48,754 bases of DNA from Prochlorococcus sp. AG-347-E03 (GTDB lineage Bacteria; Cyanobacteriota; Cyanobacteriia; PCC-6307; Cyanobiaceae). The position numbers and the translations under genes were made by a program. Location of the stretch: positions 1 through 48,754 of the forward strand of contig QCBG01000009.1 of NCBI GenBank assembly GCA_003279115.1, given 5' to 3'. This document shows positions 1 through 8,261 of the stretch, piece after piece; within the stretch, counting starts at the first letter, position 1; each line of letters opens with the position of its first letter. The notes under the pieces are model-generated. The model had not been told where the DNA came from. It was given only the letters and a program-made list of their open reading frames with translations, and did no database searches.

Positions 1-121
1 GGCTTGTTTTTTCTAAATCATTAAAACTACTTTCAAGAAAATTTCCAATCCTCCCTCCAGAGCATGATTGCAATAAAATTAAAAAAATTAATAAAAAAAA
101 TTCTTTTTTTTTAAAAATCAT
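1..121 (-). CDS. Lipoprotein, N-terminal fragment (runs off the left edge)
   Basis: Forty codons are visible, starting at the ATG complementary to 119-121. The peptide begins with a basic stretch (MIFKKK), a hydrophobic core (FFLLIFLILL) and then the lipobox-like LQSC followed by SGG. This is a type II signal peptide, so the product should be acylated on Cys19 after cleavage and anchored in a membrane. The gene starts 6 nt after the topA stop on the same strand and is probably cotranscribed with it. The mature part is cut off by the window edge, so family and function cannot be given. The signal peptide is read directly; the rest is unknown. Confidence 0.6.
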   Translation of the reverse strand, partial: MIFKKKEFFLLIFLILLQSCSGGRIGNFLESSFNDLEKTS

Positions 122-127
122 ACTTTT

Positions 128-2734
128 CTAACTTTTCTTTTTCCTTATAGTTTTTTTATTACTTATTTTTATTTTTTTTGAAATAGATCCTTTTTTATCT
201 TTTAGTTTTTCTTCTAAAAGGGATATAGCATCATCTATGGAGAATTTTTCTAAGTCAGTATCTTTCGCAATCGAAACATTAGTTTTGCCGCATTTTAAAT
301 AGACTCCATATCTTCCATTTAGTATTTGGATTGTCTCTTTAAATGCATTCGATTTTCCAAAATCTTTAAGTACCTCTTGACCGCCTCTACCCATTTTGGG
401 CATCGCAAGAATTTCTAATGCTCTTTTTATATCAACTGTAAAAACATCATCTTCTTTCTTTAATGATCTGTTTTCAGATTCATTTTCATTTTTAATCCAT
501 TTAATATAAGGTCCAAATCTTCCTCTATCAGCCTCAACAACACCTCCTTCAGGATGAACTCCTAACAATCTAGGCAAACTTAAAAGTACAAGAGCCTCAT
601 CTAGAGTTAAATCATCAGTTTTCAACTCTTTGGGTAATGAAGCTCTTCTAGGTTTAGCTTTATCTTGATCATTATTTCCCAATTGTACATAAGGTCCATA
701 AGGACCAAATCTTAAAAAGACTTTTTCCCCAGTTTTTGGATCAGTTCCTAGATCTGACGGGCCACTTAAAATTTGATCAACTTGCTTTATATCTAAATCT
801 CCGGGAGTTATATCCATTGGAAGATTGCCTTTTGCCTGAATTTCATTACCAGATTCATCAATTTTTGTACCCTCTAACCAAGGGCCGTTAGAACCTATTC
901 TGACTACACATGGAAGGTCTTCAAAATCAACTTGTCTATAAGCTTTACCATCAATATCACCCTCTGTTTTCTGAACTTTTACCTCAAGCCCATTTTTACC
1001 TTTATAGAAAGTCTCGAGGTATGGGAGCCACTCAAGATTGCCTGAAGATATTTCATCCAATGAAGACTCCATTTTTGCTGTAAAAGTGGTATCAACCAAA
1101 TCAGGAAAATGTTCTTCTAATAGAGCGGTAACAGCAAAAGCTGTAAACGTTGGAGCTAAAGTATTTGAAGATATATTTGCATAACCTCTATCCACAATTG
1201 TCCCAATAATGCTTGCATAGGTAGAAGGTCTTCCAATCCCTTCTTTTTCAAGAACTTTAACTAATGCAGCCTCTGTATATCTTGCAGGCGGTTTGGTTTC
1301 ATGAAAAGTAGATTCCTTATCAGTAACTTCAAGCCTTGTTCCAATTGTTAGGTTTGGAAGAATAATTTCTTGTTGTTCAAGGGATGAACTTGGGTCATCA
1401 CTACCCTCTACATAAGCTCTGAAGAATCCTGCGAAATCAATACTTTTGCCGCTCGATTTAAATAAACCATCCCCCACACTAATTTCAGCATTAATCATAG
1501 TTAGCCTAGCTTCCGCCATTTGACTAGCTACAGTTCTTTTCCAAATTAAATCGTAAAGAGATAAGTCTCTACCAGTCAGATTAGTTTCCTTTGGTGTTTT
1601 AAATACCTCACCTGCAGGTCTAATAGCTTCGTGTGCTTCTTGAGCATTTCTTGCAGTTGAATTAAATTGTCTTGGTGAATTAGATAAATATTCTTTACCA
1701 TACATAGAACTGACACATTCTCTAGCAGCTCTTGTAGCTTGTTCGGAAAGATGAACTGAATCAGTCCTCATATATGTTATAAAACCTCTCTCATAAAGCC
1801 CTTGTGCACATCTCATAGTTTCCCTTGCAGACAAACGAAGCTTTCTATTTGCTTCTTGTTGCAATGTACTTGTTGTAAATGGAGGAACTGGCTTACGAGT
1901 TGATGGTTTTTTTTCAATTTTTGAGACTAACCAATCCTCGGAAGAAAAAGTCTTCAATAAATCATTTACTTTATCTTCTCCAATTATTAAAGATTTGTTT
2001 CCTTGTTTTAATTTTCCGGTCTGTTCATCGAAATCGGAACCATTGGAAATTCTTTGACCATTTAGACTAAATAGTTTAGTTTCGAAAGTTATATTATCTA
2101 TTACTAGGGAAGCTTTAATTCCCCAGTAACAAGCTTTTTTAAAGGATCTTCTTTCTCTCTCTCTTCTTACAAGAAGTCTTACAGAAACTGATTGAACCCG
2201 ACCAGCGGATAATCTGGGGGCTACCTTCTTCCAAAGTAAAGGAGATAATTCATATCCAAAAAGTCTGTCCAAGATTCTTCTGGTTTCTTGGGCCTGAACA
2301 AGTTCCATATCAATTTCTCTTGTTTGATCTAAAGCTTTATTAATTGCCTTTTTTGTAATTTCATGAAAAACCATTCTCTTAGTTGGTATTTTAGGCTTCA
2401 GAATTTGCAGAAGATGCCAGCTAATACTCTCTCCCTCTCTATCTTCATCAGTTGCCAATAATAGTTGGGTAGCACCTTTCAAAGCATCTTTCAGCTCTTT
2501 AACAACCTTTTTCTTGTCTTTAGGAACTATGTAAAGGGGTTCAAAATCTTCCGTTGTATTAACTCCAATCCTTGACCATTTTTCCTTTTTAACTGCAGCA
2601 GGGATTTCAGCCGCCCCTTTTGGAAGATCTCTTACATGTCCCATTGAAGCAAGAACTTCATAATTAGAAGGCAAAAACTTTCTTATAGTTTTTGCTTTGG
2701 TAGGACTTTCAACAATAACAAGTGTGTGATCCAA
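128..2734 (-). CDS. topA: DNA topoisomerase I (type IA)
   Basis: Relaxes negatively supercoiled DNA by single-strand cleavage through a 5'-phosphotyrosine. The 868-residue protein opens with the TOPRIM motif LVIVESPTKAKTI (residues 5-17), has the acidic TOPRIM cluster ATDEDREGE (94-102), the LSAGRVQS element (176-183), and the active-site tyrosine Tyr321 in FITYMRTDS. The C-terminal third carries repeated RFGPY-type units (RFGPYGPYVQLG, GRFGPYIKW, GRYGVYLKCG), which are Topo_C repeats, instead of the Cys4 zinc fingers of the E. coli enzyme. It ends in a lysine-rich tail. The start is TTG at 2734, immediately before the conserved N-terminus. It is divergent from ndhB across 175 nt that contain a large dyad. 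Confidence 0.97.
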   Translation of the reverse strand: MDHTLVIVESPTKAKTIRKFLPSNYEVLASMGHVRDLPKGAAEIPAAVKKEKWSRIGVNTTEDFEPLYIVPKDKKKVVKELKDALKGATQLLLATDEDREGESISWHLLQILKPKIPTKRMVFHEITKKAINKALDQTREIDMELVQAQETRRILDRLFGYELSPLLWKKVAPRLSAGRVQSVSVRLLVRRERERRSFKKACYWGIKASLVIDNITFETKLFSLNGQRISNGSDFDEQTGKLKQGNKSLIIGEDKVNDLLKTFSSEDWLVSKIEKKPSTRKPVPPFTTSTLQQEANRKLRLSARETMRCAQGLYERGFITYMRTDSVHLSEQATRAARECVSSMYGKEYLSNSPRQFNSTARNAQEAHEAIRPAGEVFKTPKETNLTGRDLSLYDLIWKRTVASQMAEARLTMINAEISVGDGLFKSSGKSIDFAGFFRAYVEGSDDPSSSLEQQEIILPNLTIGTRLEVTDKESTFHETKPPARYTEAALVKVLEKEGIGRPSTYASIIGTIVDRGYANISSNTLAPTFTAFAVTALLEEHFPDLVDTTFTAKMESSLDEISSGNLEWLPYLETFYKGKNGLEVKVQKTEGDIDGKAYRQVDFEDLPCVVRIGSNGPWLEGTKIDESGNEIQAKGNLPMDITPGDLDIKQVDQILSGPSDLGTDPKTGEKVFLRFGPYGPYVQLGNNDQDKAKPRRASLPKELKTDDLTLDEALVLLSLPRLLGVHPEGGVVEADRGRFGPYIKWIKNENESENRSLKKEDDVFTVDIKRALEILAMPKMGRGGQEVLKDFGKSNAFKETIQILNGRYGVYLKCGKTNVSIAKDTDLEKFSIDDAISLLEEKLKDKKGSISKKIKISNKKTIRKKKS

Positions 2735-2785
2735 GGTTTATTTCAAAAATTGGTGTTTTTGTTCAGTTAGGGCATATTATGATTA

Positions 2786-2825
2786 TTTGAAACTTTTTCA
2801 AGTAATTTCTCTTGAAAATTTCAAA
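2786..2825. promoter_or_regulatory. Inverted repeat between divergent topA and ndhB
   Basis: The arms TTTGAAA + TTTTCAA (2786-2792, 2795-2801) and TTGAAAA + TTTCAAA (2812-2818, 2819-2825) are fully complementary, giving 14 bp interrupted by a 2-nt bulge (2793-2794) around a 10-nt centre. The left arm contains TTGAAA on the minus strand (2801-2796), 16 nt upstream of TAATAT (2779-2774), a plausible topA promoter. The right arm ends 16 nt before TATAAT at 2842. The dyad could be an operator covering the -35 regions of both genes. The sequence symmetry is seen; the role is inferred. Confidence 0.4.
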
Positions 2826-2841
2826 AATCATACCCACAAAT

Positions 2842-2847
2842 TATAAT
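2842..2847 (+). promoter_or_regulatory. Candidate -10 box for ndhB
   Basis: A perfect TATAAT hexamer lies 62 nt before the GTG start of ndhB and would give a leader of roughly 55 nt. No good TTGACA is found at the usual distance; the -35 position is filled by the right arm of the dyad at 2786-2825. Cyanobacterial promoters often keep only the -10 element, so this is plausible but unproven. Confidence 0.35.
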
Positions 2848-2909
2848 CAAGTTAAGATTAACTCTTTGACCATTACAATCAATCATCTAATTTAATCCTA
2901 TTTAATAAA

Positions 2910-4430
2910 GTGCCCAACGAAATCTTTACAATTAATTTAAATGCTCAAGCCATTATTCCAGAGGCTTTTATCTTACTAGGCATTGTTGGGACACTTCTTG
3001 TAGATTTAGCCGGAGAAAAAACTGCATCAAAGTGGGCGCCAATAATTTGCTATTTATCAATTGGTAGCTCTTTATTAAGTTTAGCCGTGCAATGGACTAA
3101 TCCAGTAAATAGTGCATTTCTTGGTTCCTTTAATTCAGATAATTTAGCAATCGCATTTAGAGCAATAATAGCTTTATCAACTTTAGTTTCTTTACTCATT
3201 AGCTGGCGTTACACAGAACAAAGTGGAAGCCCTATTGGGGAGTTCGCAGCGATAGTTCTTTCGGCAACTCTTGGAGCAATGCTTTTGTGTGGATCTACTG
3301 ACCTTATTAGTGTATTTATATCACTTGAGACTTTATCTGTAGCGAGCTATTTACTTTCTGGTTATCTCAAGAGAGATCCAAGAAGTTCAGAGGCAGCTTT
3401 AAAATACTTACTTGTTGGGTCAGCTGCTGCTGCTGTTTATTTGTATGGTTCCTCTTTTCTTTATGGATTAAGTGGTTCAACAAACTTAGCAACTATTGGT
3501 TTAGAGATTATAAACAAACCCTCCTTTATCACTTCTCTTGCTCTCGTATTTGTCTTATCAACTGTTGCTTTTAAAATCGCTGCAGTTCCCTTTCATCAAT
3601 GGACTCCGGATGTTTATGAAGGATCACCTACACCTGTAGTTGCTTTTTTATCTGTCGGTTCAAAGACAGCAGGTTTTGCATTTGCGATAAGAATATTAAG
3701 CACTACTTTTTCTTCATTCGATGAAGAATGGAAACTATTATTCACTATTTTGGCCATCTTGAGCATGGCTCTAGGAAATGTTGTAGCGCTAGCTCAAACC
3801 TCAATGAAAAGGATGTTAGCTTACAGTTCTATTGGACAAGCAGGATTTGTAATGATAGGAATAGTATCTGGTACACAAGATGGTTTATCAGCTGCTGTTT
3901 TATATTTGGCTGCCTATTTATTTATGAATTTGGGAGCATTCTCATGTGTAATACTTTTCTCACTAAGAACTGGTTCTGACAGAATTCTTGATTACTCTGG
4001 ACTTTACCAAAAAGATCCTCTCATCACATTAGGTTTAAGCCTTTGTCTTCTATCTCTTGGAGGTTTACCTCCAATGTTAGGATTTTTTGGAAAGATATAT
4101 TTGTTCTTTGCAGGTTGGGCAAATCATCAATATCTATTAGTAATCGTTGGATTAGTTACTTCAGTTATATCTATTTATTACTACATTTCAGTTATTAAAA
4201 TGATGGTAGTTAAAGAACCACAGGAAGCTTCTGAAATTGTCAAATCATATCCTGAAATTAACTGGGGAATTGTAGGTTTGCCTCCCTTAAGAATTGCACT
4301 TTATACTTGCGTGGCAGTAACTGCTCTTGGAGGAATCCTTTCTAATCCTCTTTTTAAATTAGCCAATACCGCAGTTTCAGAAACTCCTTTCTTACAAGAT
4401 ATTATTGCTACTGCAAACAATATTTCCTAG
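2910..4430 (+). CDS. ndhB: NAD(P)H-quinone oxidoreductase subunit 2 (NDH-1 subunit NdhB)
   Basis: Membrane proton-pumping subunit of the thylakoid NDH-1 complex, which feeds electrons from ferredoxin into plastoquinone in cyclic and respiratory flow. The 506-residue protein is hydrophobic throughout, with many membrane helices and the proton-channel region conserved in the NuoN/NdhB family ([21 protein letters not shown] around 225-245, then [15 protein letters not shown] around 302-316). The length is typical. Translation most likely starts at the GTG at 2910, directly before [12 protein letters not shown]; there is no in-frame ATG just upstream. An ABC ATPase gene follows 16 nt downstream. 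Confidence 0.96.
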   Translation: MPNEIFTINLNAQAIIPEAFILLGIVGTLLVDLAGEKTASKWAPIICYLSIGSSLLSLAVQWTNPVNSAFLGSFNSDNLAIAFRAIIALSTLVSLLISWRYTEQSGSPIGEFAAIVLSATLGAMLLCGSTDLISVFISLETLSVASYLLSGYLKRDPRSSEAALKYLLVGSAAAAVYLYGSSFLYGLSGSTNLATIGLEIINKPSFITSLALVFVLSTVAFKIAAVPFHQWTPDVYEGSPTPVVAFLSVGSKTAGFAFAIRILSTTFSSFDEEWKLLFTILAILSMALGNVVALAQTSMKRMLAYSSIGQAGFVMIGIVSGTQDGLSAAVLYLAAYLFMNLGAFSCVILFSLRTGSDRILDYSGLYQKDPLITLGLSLCLLSLGGLPPMLGFFGKIYLFFAGWANHQYLLVIVGLVTSVISIYYYISVIKMMVVKEPQEASEIVKSYPEINWGIVGLPPLRIALYTCVAVTALGGILSNPLFKLANTAVSETPFLQDIIATANNIS

Positions 4431-4446
4431 AATAATTTTTCAATAA

Positions 4447-5133
4447 ATGTCTAAGAAAGTCGCAAGTTTAGAAAATATAACTAAAACATATGGGAAAGAA
4501 GATCTAACTGTTAAAGCCTTAGACAGCATAAACTTAGAAATTTATAAAGGTGATTATTTAGCTGTAATGGGAGCTAGTGGCTCAGGCAAAAGTACAGCTA
4601 TGAATATTATTGGATGTCTAGATAGACCATCTGAAGGTGTTTATAAATTAAATGGTATACCTGTTGAAAATTTATGTGATGATGAGCTGGCGGAAATACG
4701 TAATCAAAAATTAGGCTTCGTTTTTCAACAATTTCATCTTCTTTCAGATGCAACTGCACTTGAAAACGTAATTTTGCCGATGATTTATGCTGGAATTGAG
4801 CCTGAGCAAAGATTAGAACGAGGTAAGAATGCGTTAAAAAAAGTTGGCCTCTCCGAAAGGATGAATAATCGCCCAAACCAATTATCCGGAGGTCAACAAC
4901 AACGAGTTGCTATTGCGAGGGCTATTATCAATAATCCTGCAATATTGTTGGCAGACGAACCTACTGGTGCATTAGATTCAAAAACAACTGAAGATGTATT
5001 AGATCTTTTTGACAAACTTCATGAGTCTGGAATAACTATAGTTTTAGTTACGCATGAAGATGAAGTTGCAAATCGCGCAAAAAAAATAGCCAAATTTAAG
5101 GATGGAAGAATAGTTGAATTAAAAGTTAATTAA
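4447..5133 (+). CDS. ABC transporter ATP-binding protein, MacB/LolD/DevA type
   Basis: ATPase of an ABC exporter or lipoprotein-release type system. Walker A is GASGSGKST (42-50), the Q-loop is in FVFQQFHLLS, the signature is LSGGQQQR (146-153), Walker B plus Glu is ILLADEP (166-172) and the H-loop is LVTHEDE. The 228-residue length and the short helical region match the MacB/LolD/DevA subgroup, whose partners are FtsX-like permeases. No permease gene is next to it, so its substrate cannot be inferred from context. It lies 16 nt behind ndhB, ATG start, and its stop is only 2 nt from the convergent birA stop, with no terminator between. Confidence 0.85.
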   Translation: MSKKVASLENITKTYGKEDLTVKALDSINLEIYKGDYLAVMGASGSGKSTAMNIIGCLDRPSEGVYKLNGIPVENLCDDELAEIRNQKLGFVFQQFHLLSDATALENVILPMIYAGIEPEQRLERGKNALKKVGLSERMNNRPNQLSGGQQQRVAIARAIINNPAILLADEPTGALDSKTTEDVLDLFDKLHESGITIVLVTHEDEVANRAKKIAKFKDGRIVELKVN

Positions 5134-5135
5134 AT

Positions 5136-5885
5136 TCAAAACCTTCTTATTACCTTAAGTTGAGTTTCATTTTCAATCCTTAAATTCCCATTCAAATCAA
5201 TATCCTTAATTTTCCATGAATCAGCACAATAACCACTAGGTAAAAAACTTTTAGTAAGAAACTTATTTGCAGATTTAATAACATATTCTTTTTTCTTGGT
5301 ACATTCAATTGAATCATAAAAAGCTTTAAGAACTTTGGCTGTCCAATAATTTTGATTAATATTTCTTGTTTGAAGTACTTTTGACAATGAAACACCTTCT
5401 GATGGGGTGTAATTTAAAAAATTCATGCCAAGTCCTAATCTTACATAGATAATTTTTTTGCCTCTTGTTATCACCCTTGGTAAAAACCCAATCAACTTTT
5501 TTGAACCAAATAAAATATCATTTGGCCATTTCAAACAAACATTTATATTTTCTTGTCTAAGCATTTCACATAACTTAATACCTAAAGACAAATTAAATAT
5601 TTGACATTCAAATTCTTTTGAAAATATTGGGTAAGCTGCACTTAACCAAATCCCTCCTTTTGGAGAAAACCAAGTTTTTGAATTCTGGCCAACCCCTGAG
5701 AACTGTTCTCTTGCAATTATCGCTACTGGCTGGTTTTTCTTTATTTCAGAATATCCAAGCAAGTTTGTTAGCTCAATTTCGGTACTTTTACATTTTATTT
5801 TGTAATGAAGTGTCCAGGTTGGATATTGACCCTGAATTTTTTTTAAATAAAAAACTGTTTTAGCTGCAGGTCCAATAACTTTCAC
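5136..5885 (-). CDS. birA: Biotin--[acetyl-CoA-carboxylase] ligase
   Basis: Attaches biotin via biotinyl-AMP to the carrier protein of acetyl-CoA carboxylase, needed for fatty acid synthesis. The family core is visible: a divergent biotin/ATP loop FSGVGQNSKTWFSPKGG (about 82-98; the usual form is GRGRxGRxWxSPxG), LKWPNDILF, KKLIGFLPR and the GLGMNFLN strand. The 249-residue protein has no N-terminal DNA-binding domain, so it is a ligase only and not a repressor. The best start is GTG at 5885. It is divergent from the DUF721 gene (75 nt). The substitution of the first arginines of the GRGRxGR loop is unusual but the following K-T-W-x-SP is intact. Confidence 0.85.
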   Translation of the reverse strand: MKVIGPAAKTVFYLKKIQGQYPTWTLHYKIKCKSTEIELTNLLGYSEIKKNQPVAIIAREQFSGVGQNSKTWFSPKGGIWLSAAYPIFSKEFECQIFNLSLGIKLCEMLRQENINVCLKWPNDILFGSKKLIGFLPRVITRGKKIIYVRLGLGMNFLNYTPSEGVSLSKVLQTRNINQNYWTAKVLKAFYDSIECTKKKEYVIKSANKFLTKSFLPSGYCADSWKIKDIDLNGNLRIENETQLKVIRRF

Positions 5886-5960
5886 AAATTCTTTATTAAA
5901 ACAACGAGCATCTTTTTAAAGATTAGATTAACTTTAGTCTTAATAAGTAAATTTTACAAA

Positions 5961-6446
5961 TTGGACAAAAAGTATTTGCCAATAGTGAATAGAAGGAATC
6001 CACATACATTAAAAAATTGTCTTGATAAATTCAAAAAATCCTGCGGAGACTTAGATAAACTCTCTAAAATCAACGAAAACTGGAAGAACTTAATCGGCTC
6101 AGAACTATTTCAAGAATGCAAACCATTAAATATTGAAAAAAAAATACTTACTATTGCTGTAAATCATCCACAGTGGCGCCAGGCTTTAATATATAACAAG
6201 CATAAATTAAAAGAGAGAATCGAGAAAATTGGAATAACTTTGGATGAAATAAAAATAATACAAAATTATGAAATTAAAAATAAAAATATCAAAGCTACTA
6301 ATGCAAAGATAGTTTGGGCAAAGCATCCTAGCAGAATCAATCAAAATCATATGTGCATTTGTACTCTCTGTAATGCCCCAACTCCTGAAGGTGAAATCAA
6401 AAGATGGGGAAAGTGTTCTTTTTGTTGGAGAAAAACAAATAACTAA
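5961..6446 (+). CDS. DUF721 (DciA-like) protein with C-terminal zinc ribbon
   Basis: The first about 95 residues resemble the DUF721 family, which includes DciA, the replicative-helicase-associated protein of bacteria lacking DnaC/DnaI. The pattern WKNLIGSELFQECKPLNIEKKILTIAV then HPQWRQALIYNKHKL is typical: a compact KH-like domain. The last 30 residues add a separate element, C134-x2-C137 and C152-x2-C155, a probable zinc ribbon with an aromatic/basic tip (KRWGKCSFCWRK). The most likely start is TTG at 5961; no ATG is in frame nearby. It converges on ubiE with a 5-nt gap. DUF721 membership is fairly sure; a role in loading DnaB is inference from the family. Confidence 0.7.
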   Translation: MDKKYLPIVNRRNPHTLKNCLDKFKKSCGDLDKLSKINENWKNLIGSELFQECKPLNIEKKILTIAVNHPQWRQALIYNKHKLKERIEKIGITLDEIKIIQNYEIKNKNIKATNAKIVWAKHPSRINQNHMCICTLCNAPTPEGEIKRWGKCSFCWRKTNN

Positions 6447-6451
6447 GTACT

Positions 6452-7153
6452 CTATTTGGCTAAAATTAGTATTCCCATTTGCCCCCCCAAAATAGTTCTA
6501 TATTCAGCTTTTTTAAATCCAACTTTCCTAGCAATTCTTATAAGTTCATTTTTCTTTGGAAAATTTCTAATGCTTTTTTCAATATATGCGTACTCTGGAC
6601 TTAAATTAAAAAGGCGCGAAATTGTAACTACAATGAATCTCAAATATAATTTCTGAAAAAGATTAGATAAAGAATTTTTTGTTGAGTGATTAAAATCCAG
6701 AAATCCTGCCCTTCCTTTATCATTCAAAAGATAAAAAACTTTTTTTATTCCTTCTTCAACATTATTCAAGTTTCTTAGTCCATATGACATGCAAATCCCA
6801 TCATAATTTTTTGAATAATCATTAATTTCTAAAACATCTTTAATTTCCCAATTTATAAATTTATTTTTTTTTATCGCTGATTTTTTCTTTGCAATATTTA
6901 AGATATCTTCTGCGCTGTCAATCCCAGTAATTGAACCATTTGGACTAACTCTCTTAGAAATTAAGAATGCTAAATCTCCAGTTCCACAGCATAAATCTGC
7001 CCAATCTTCACCATTTGCAGGTTTCAATAAATTAACTAATTTCCTTTTCCATAATCTGTGCAGTCCAAAACTTAATAGATTATTTAAAAAGTCATATTTA
7101 TAGGAAATCTTATTAAATATATTTTTGACTTCGATAGTTTTTGTGAATTTCAT
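6452..7153 (-). CDS. ubiE: Demethylphylloquinone/menaquinone C-methyltransferase (UbiE/MenG family)
   Basis: SAM-dependent methyltransferase. In cyanobacteria the family member MenG adds the last methyl group in phylloquinone synthesis, giving the A1 cofactor of photosystem I. The sequence shows the UbiE signature: FNKISYKYDFLNNLLSFGLHRLWKR at the N-terminus, SAM motif I DLCCGTGDLAF (about 53-63), GIDSAEDIL, and the characteristic MSYGLRNLNNVEEG (about 124-137) and GRAGFLDFNHS. At 233 residues it is full length. ATG start at 7153. It lies 36 nt downstream of hisF on the same strand. MenG is preferred over a ubiquinone role because cyanobacteria do not make ubiquinone. Confidence 0.9.
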   Translation of the reverse strand: MKFTKTIEVKNIFNKISYKYDFLNNLLSFGLHRLWKRKLVNLLKPANGEDWADLCCGTGDLAFLISKRVSPNGSITGIDSAEDILNIAKKKSAIKKNKFINWEIKDVLEINDYSKNYDGICMSYGLRNLNNVEEGIKKVFYLLNDKGRAGFLDFNHSTKNSLSNLFQKLYLRFIVVTISRLFNLSPEYAYIEKSIRNFPKKNELIRIARKVGFKKAEYRTILGGQMGILILAK

Positions 7154-7189
7154 TTTTAAATTTTTAACTTATTTCTTATTGGTATTAAA

Positions 7190-7969
7190 TTAAATTTTTT
7201 TTTCATATGGTCTAATTGGAAGTTTTTTTTCGAGAAGGAAAGTCTTTATTTCTCTTAAAGAAAGTTTCTTATCATGAAGTAATGATGCTAGAAGTGCGGC
7301 TGATGCCTTGCCTTCATTAAAAACATCATAGATATCGTCTAAACAACCTGCTCCTCCAGAAGCAATCACTGGAATATTAACAATATTGGTAACAGATTTA
7401 GTCAGATATAAATCATATCCATTCTGCGTGCCATCACCATCCATTGAAGTAAGCAAAATTTCCCCTGCGCCTAACTCCTCAACTTTCTTTGCCCAACTTA
7501 ATACATCTATTCCAGTATTTTCTCTACCTCCTTTTACATATACCTCCCATTCATCAGTCTTATTAACTTTTCTTTTAGCATCAATTGCTATCACGATACA
7601 TTGATTGCCGAATTCTCTAGAACTTTTAGAAATTAAATCTGGATTTCTAACTGCAGAAGAATTCAAACTTACTTTATCCGCTCCAGCTCTTAAAAGATCA
7701 TTAATTGAAGAAACAGAATCTATTCCTCCACCTACTGTAAATGGGATTTTTACTGATTTTGCGGTCCTAGAGACAAGGTCAACTAATGTATTTCTATTTT
7801 CTACACTAGCTCTAATATCTAAGAATACTAATTCATCTGCGCCCTCATCAGAATACCTACAAGCCAATTCAACAGGATCTCCTGAGTCTCTCAAGTTAAC
7901 AAAATTTACACCTTTAACCACTCTGCCATGGGCGACATCTAAACAAGGAATTAAACGAAGAGCTACCAT
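7190..7969 (-). CDS. hisF: Imidazole glycerol phosphate synthase, cyclase subunit HisF
   Basis: Converts PRFAR plus ammonia (delivered by HisH) to imidazole glycerol phosphate and AICAR in histidine synthesis. A (beta/alpha)8 barrel of 259 residues. The catalytic aspartates are Asp11 ([14 protein letters not shown]) and Asp130 (VIAIDAKRK), at the positions usual for the family. The phosphate-binding repeats FTVGGGI (78-84) and VIASGGAG are intact. ATG start at 7969, divergent from the PetP-like gene (59 nt). hisH is not in the window, as is common in cyanobacteria where his genes are scattered. Confidence 0.97.
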   Translation of the reverse strand: MVALRLIPCLDVAHGRVVKGVNFVNLRDSGDPVELACRYSDEGADELVFLDIRASVENRNTLVDLVSRTAKSVKIPFTVGGGIDSVSSINDLLRAGADKVSLNSSAVRNPDLISKSSREFGNQCIVIAIDAKRKVNKTDEWEVYVKGGRENTGIDVLSWAKKVEELGAGEILLTSMDGDGTQNGYDLYLTKSVTNIVNIPVIASGGAGCLDDIYDVFNEGKASAALLASLLHDKKLSLREIKTFLLEKKLPIRPYEKKI

Positions 7970-8028
7970 TTTAGTAAAAATTGTCCAAATGCTGTTAATC
8001 TTGCATAATAGCTTTTATTTTACCTCTT

Positions 8029-8253
8029 ATGGCTGAAACAAAATTATTACCCAAAATCGGTAGTAAAATCAAAATTAACATTAACAAAGTAAAAGATAGA
8101 CTACCAGCTAAATTAATCGATCAAATATCCTCGAGTCCTAAAGCCGTAATAACAGGCTATAAAATGACAGACGGCAGAAGTATTGGAATTACCGCAAAAT
8201 TTCAGAATGGTGAGCAAAATTGGTTTTTCCCAGAAGAAATTGAGAAAGGTTAA
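8029..8253 (+). CDS. petP: DUF2862 / PetP-like small protein (cytochrome b6f associated)
   Basis: A 74-residue soluble protein with an SH3-like strand pattern: KIGSKIKININKVKDRLP near the N-terminus and ITAKFQNGEQNWFFPEEIE at the C-terminus. This matches the DUF2862 family, to which the cyanobacterial b6f subunit PetP belongs; PetP is a peripheral stromal-side subunit involved in linear electron flow. The assignment to PetP rather than to another DUF2862 paralogue is made from memory of the family and is uncertain. Strong context: ATG start, chlG follows after 8 nt, and the divergent neighbour is hisF. Confidence 0.6.
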   Translation: MAETKLLPKIGSKIKININKVKDRLPAKLIDQISSSPKAVITGYKMTDGRSIGITAKFQNGEQNWFFPEEIEKG

Positions 8254-8261
8254 AGATTAAA

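Noticed and set aside
1879..2070. Plus-strand 63-codon frame inside topA
   Set aside because: It is antisense to conserved topA coding sequence, with low-complexity Leu/Phe content and no supporting context.
7605..8036. Plus-strand 143-codon frame opposite hisF
   Set aside because: It lies on the complement of a fully conserved HisF and overlaps the PetP-like start; composition is typical of an antisense shadow.
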